From NCBI GenBank assembly GCA_023386865.1, contig JAEWIV010000063.1, forward strand, positions 1 to 22,559: a stretch of 22,559 nucleotides of DNA. Direction: 5' to 3'. The position numbers were made by a program, and so were the translations under genes. This document shows, in pieces, positions 22,406 to 22,559 of the stretch; position 1 is the first letter of the stretch; the number at the start of each line of letters is the position of its first letter. This DNA comes from Pseudomonadota bacterium (GTDB taxonomy: Bacteria > Pseudomonadota > Alphaproteobacteria > Reyranellales > Reyranellaceae). Under the pieces are notes generated by a model, which worked only from the letters and a program-made list of their open reading frames with translations, did not search any database and was not told where the DNA came from.

Positions 22406-22559
22406 CACGCGGCTCGCGCGAGCGACAGGCAGCTGCAGGTAAAGCCCGGTCCCAGCGCCGTCAGCACGGTCCGGTGGGGCAAGCCGCGCTTCGCCACACG
22501 GTCGAGGACGAACAGCACGGTCGGCGCCGACATGTTGCCGTGCTCCCCGAGCACGGCGC
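22405..22559 (-). CDS. Type III polyketide synthase (chalcone/stilbene synthase-like), C-terminal end only
   Basis: Fifty visible codons run off the right edge and end in TGA at 22405-22407. They read AVLGEHGNMSAPTVLFVLD and on to ALGPGFTCSCLSLARAA, the C-terminal signature of type III PKS. The Asn in GNMSAPT is the catalytic Asn of the Cys-His-Asn triad, and GPGF is the conserved GFGPG-type loop near the active site. Such enzymes condense an acyl-CoA starter with malonyl-CoA to resorcinols, pyrones or chalcones; the starter cannot be told from this fragment. It is the first seen gene of the unit with the ICMT-like and MFS genes. Confidence 0.88.
   Translation of the reverse strand, partial: AVLGEHGNMSAPTVLFVLDRVAKRGLPHRTVLTALGPGFTCSCLSLARAA

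Overview
The window is compact, very GC-rich bacterial chromosome. It has 22 protein-coding genes that I can support, two of them cut by the window edges, and no rRNA, tRNA, CRISPR array or transposase that I can recognise. Strong GC bias at third codon positions, frequent GTG/TTG starts, ATGA stop/start overlaps and the gene content (an orphan TctA permease, class III cyclase, UxaA dehydratase, LLM oxidoreductase, type III PKS with an isoprenylcysteine methyltransferase-like partner) fit a soil or water alphaproteobacterium, perhaps Reyranella-like or rhizobial. The taxonomy is inference, not proven.

Layout. Positions 1-5.2 kb: the C-terminal half of an MFS transporter, a convergent luciferase-like flavin oxidoreductase, an ABC-F ATPase, and on the minus strand a DUF4239 membrane protein followed by an SMP-30/gluconolactonase-type protein. 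Positions 5.2-7.4 kb: a TctA permease without its TctB/TctC partners, convergent with a secreted Cu/Zn superoxide dismutase. Positions 7.5-10.5 kb: a minus-strand three-gene unit with ATGA overlaps (SAM methyltransferase, then a fused solute-binding protein/permease, then a second permease) with no ATPase gene beside it. Positions 10.6-14.9 kb: a membrane class III adenylate cyclase, an amidase, a GNAT acetyltransferase and a cold-shock protein. Positions 15.1-17.8 kb: a probable sugar-acid catabolic unit (DHDPS-family aldolase/dehydratase, a tiny secreted Cys-containing protein, and a UxaA-type dehydratase). Positions 17.8-20.3 kb: an exported protein with Ca-binding-like repeats and a good terminator, an EamA transporter, and a divergent class IV aminotransferase. 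Positions 20.3-22.6 kb: a dispersed-repeat-like inverted repeat and a minus-strand cluster of type III polyketide synthase (C-terminus only), isoprenylcysteine methyltransferase-like enzyme and DHA2-type MFS exporter.

The most interesting items are the ATPase-less fused binding-protein/permease operon with its methyltransferase, the type III PKS/methyltransferase/exporter cluster running off the right edge, and the MFS gene whose last codons lie in a dispersed repeat (the HPERSEGS peptide). No intergenic stretch exceeds about 220 bases.
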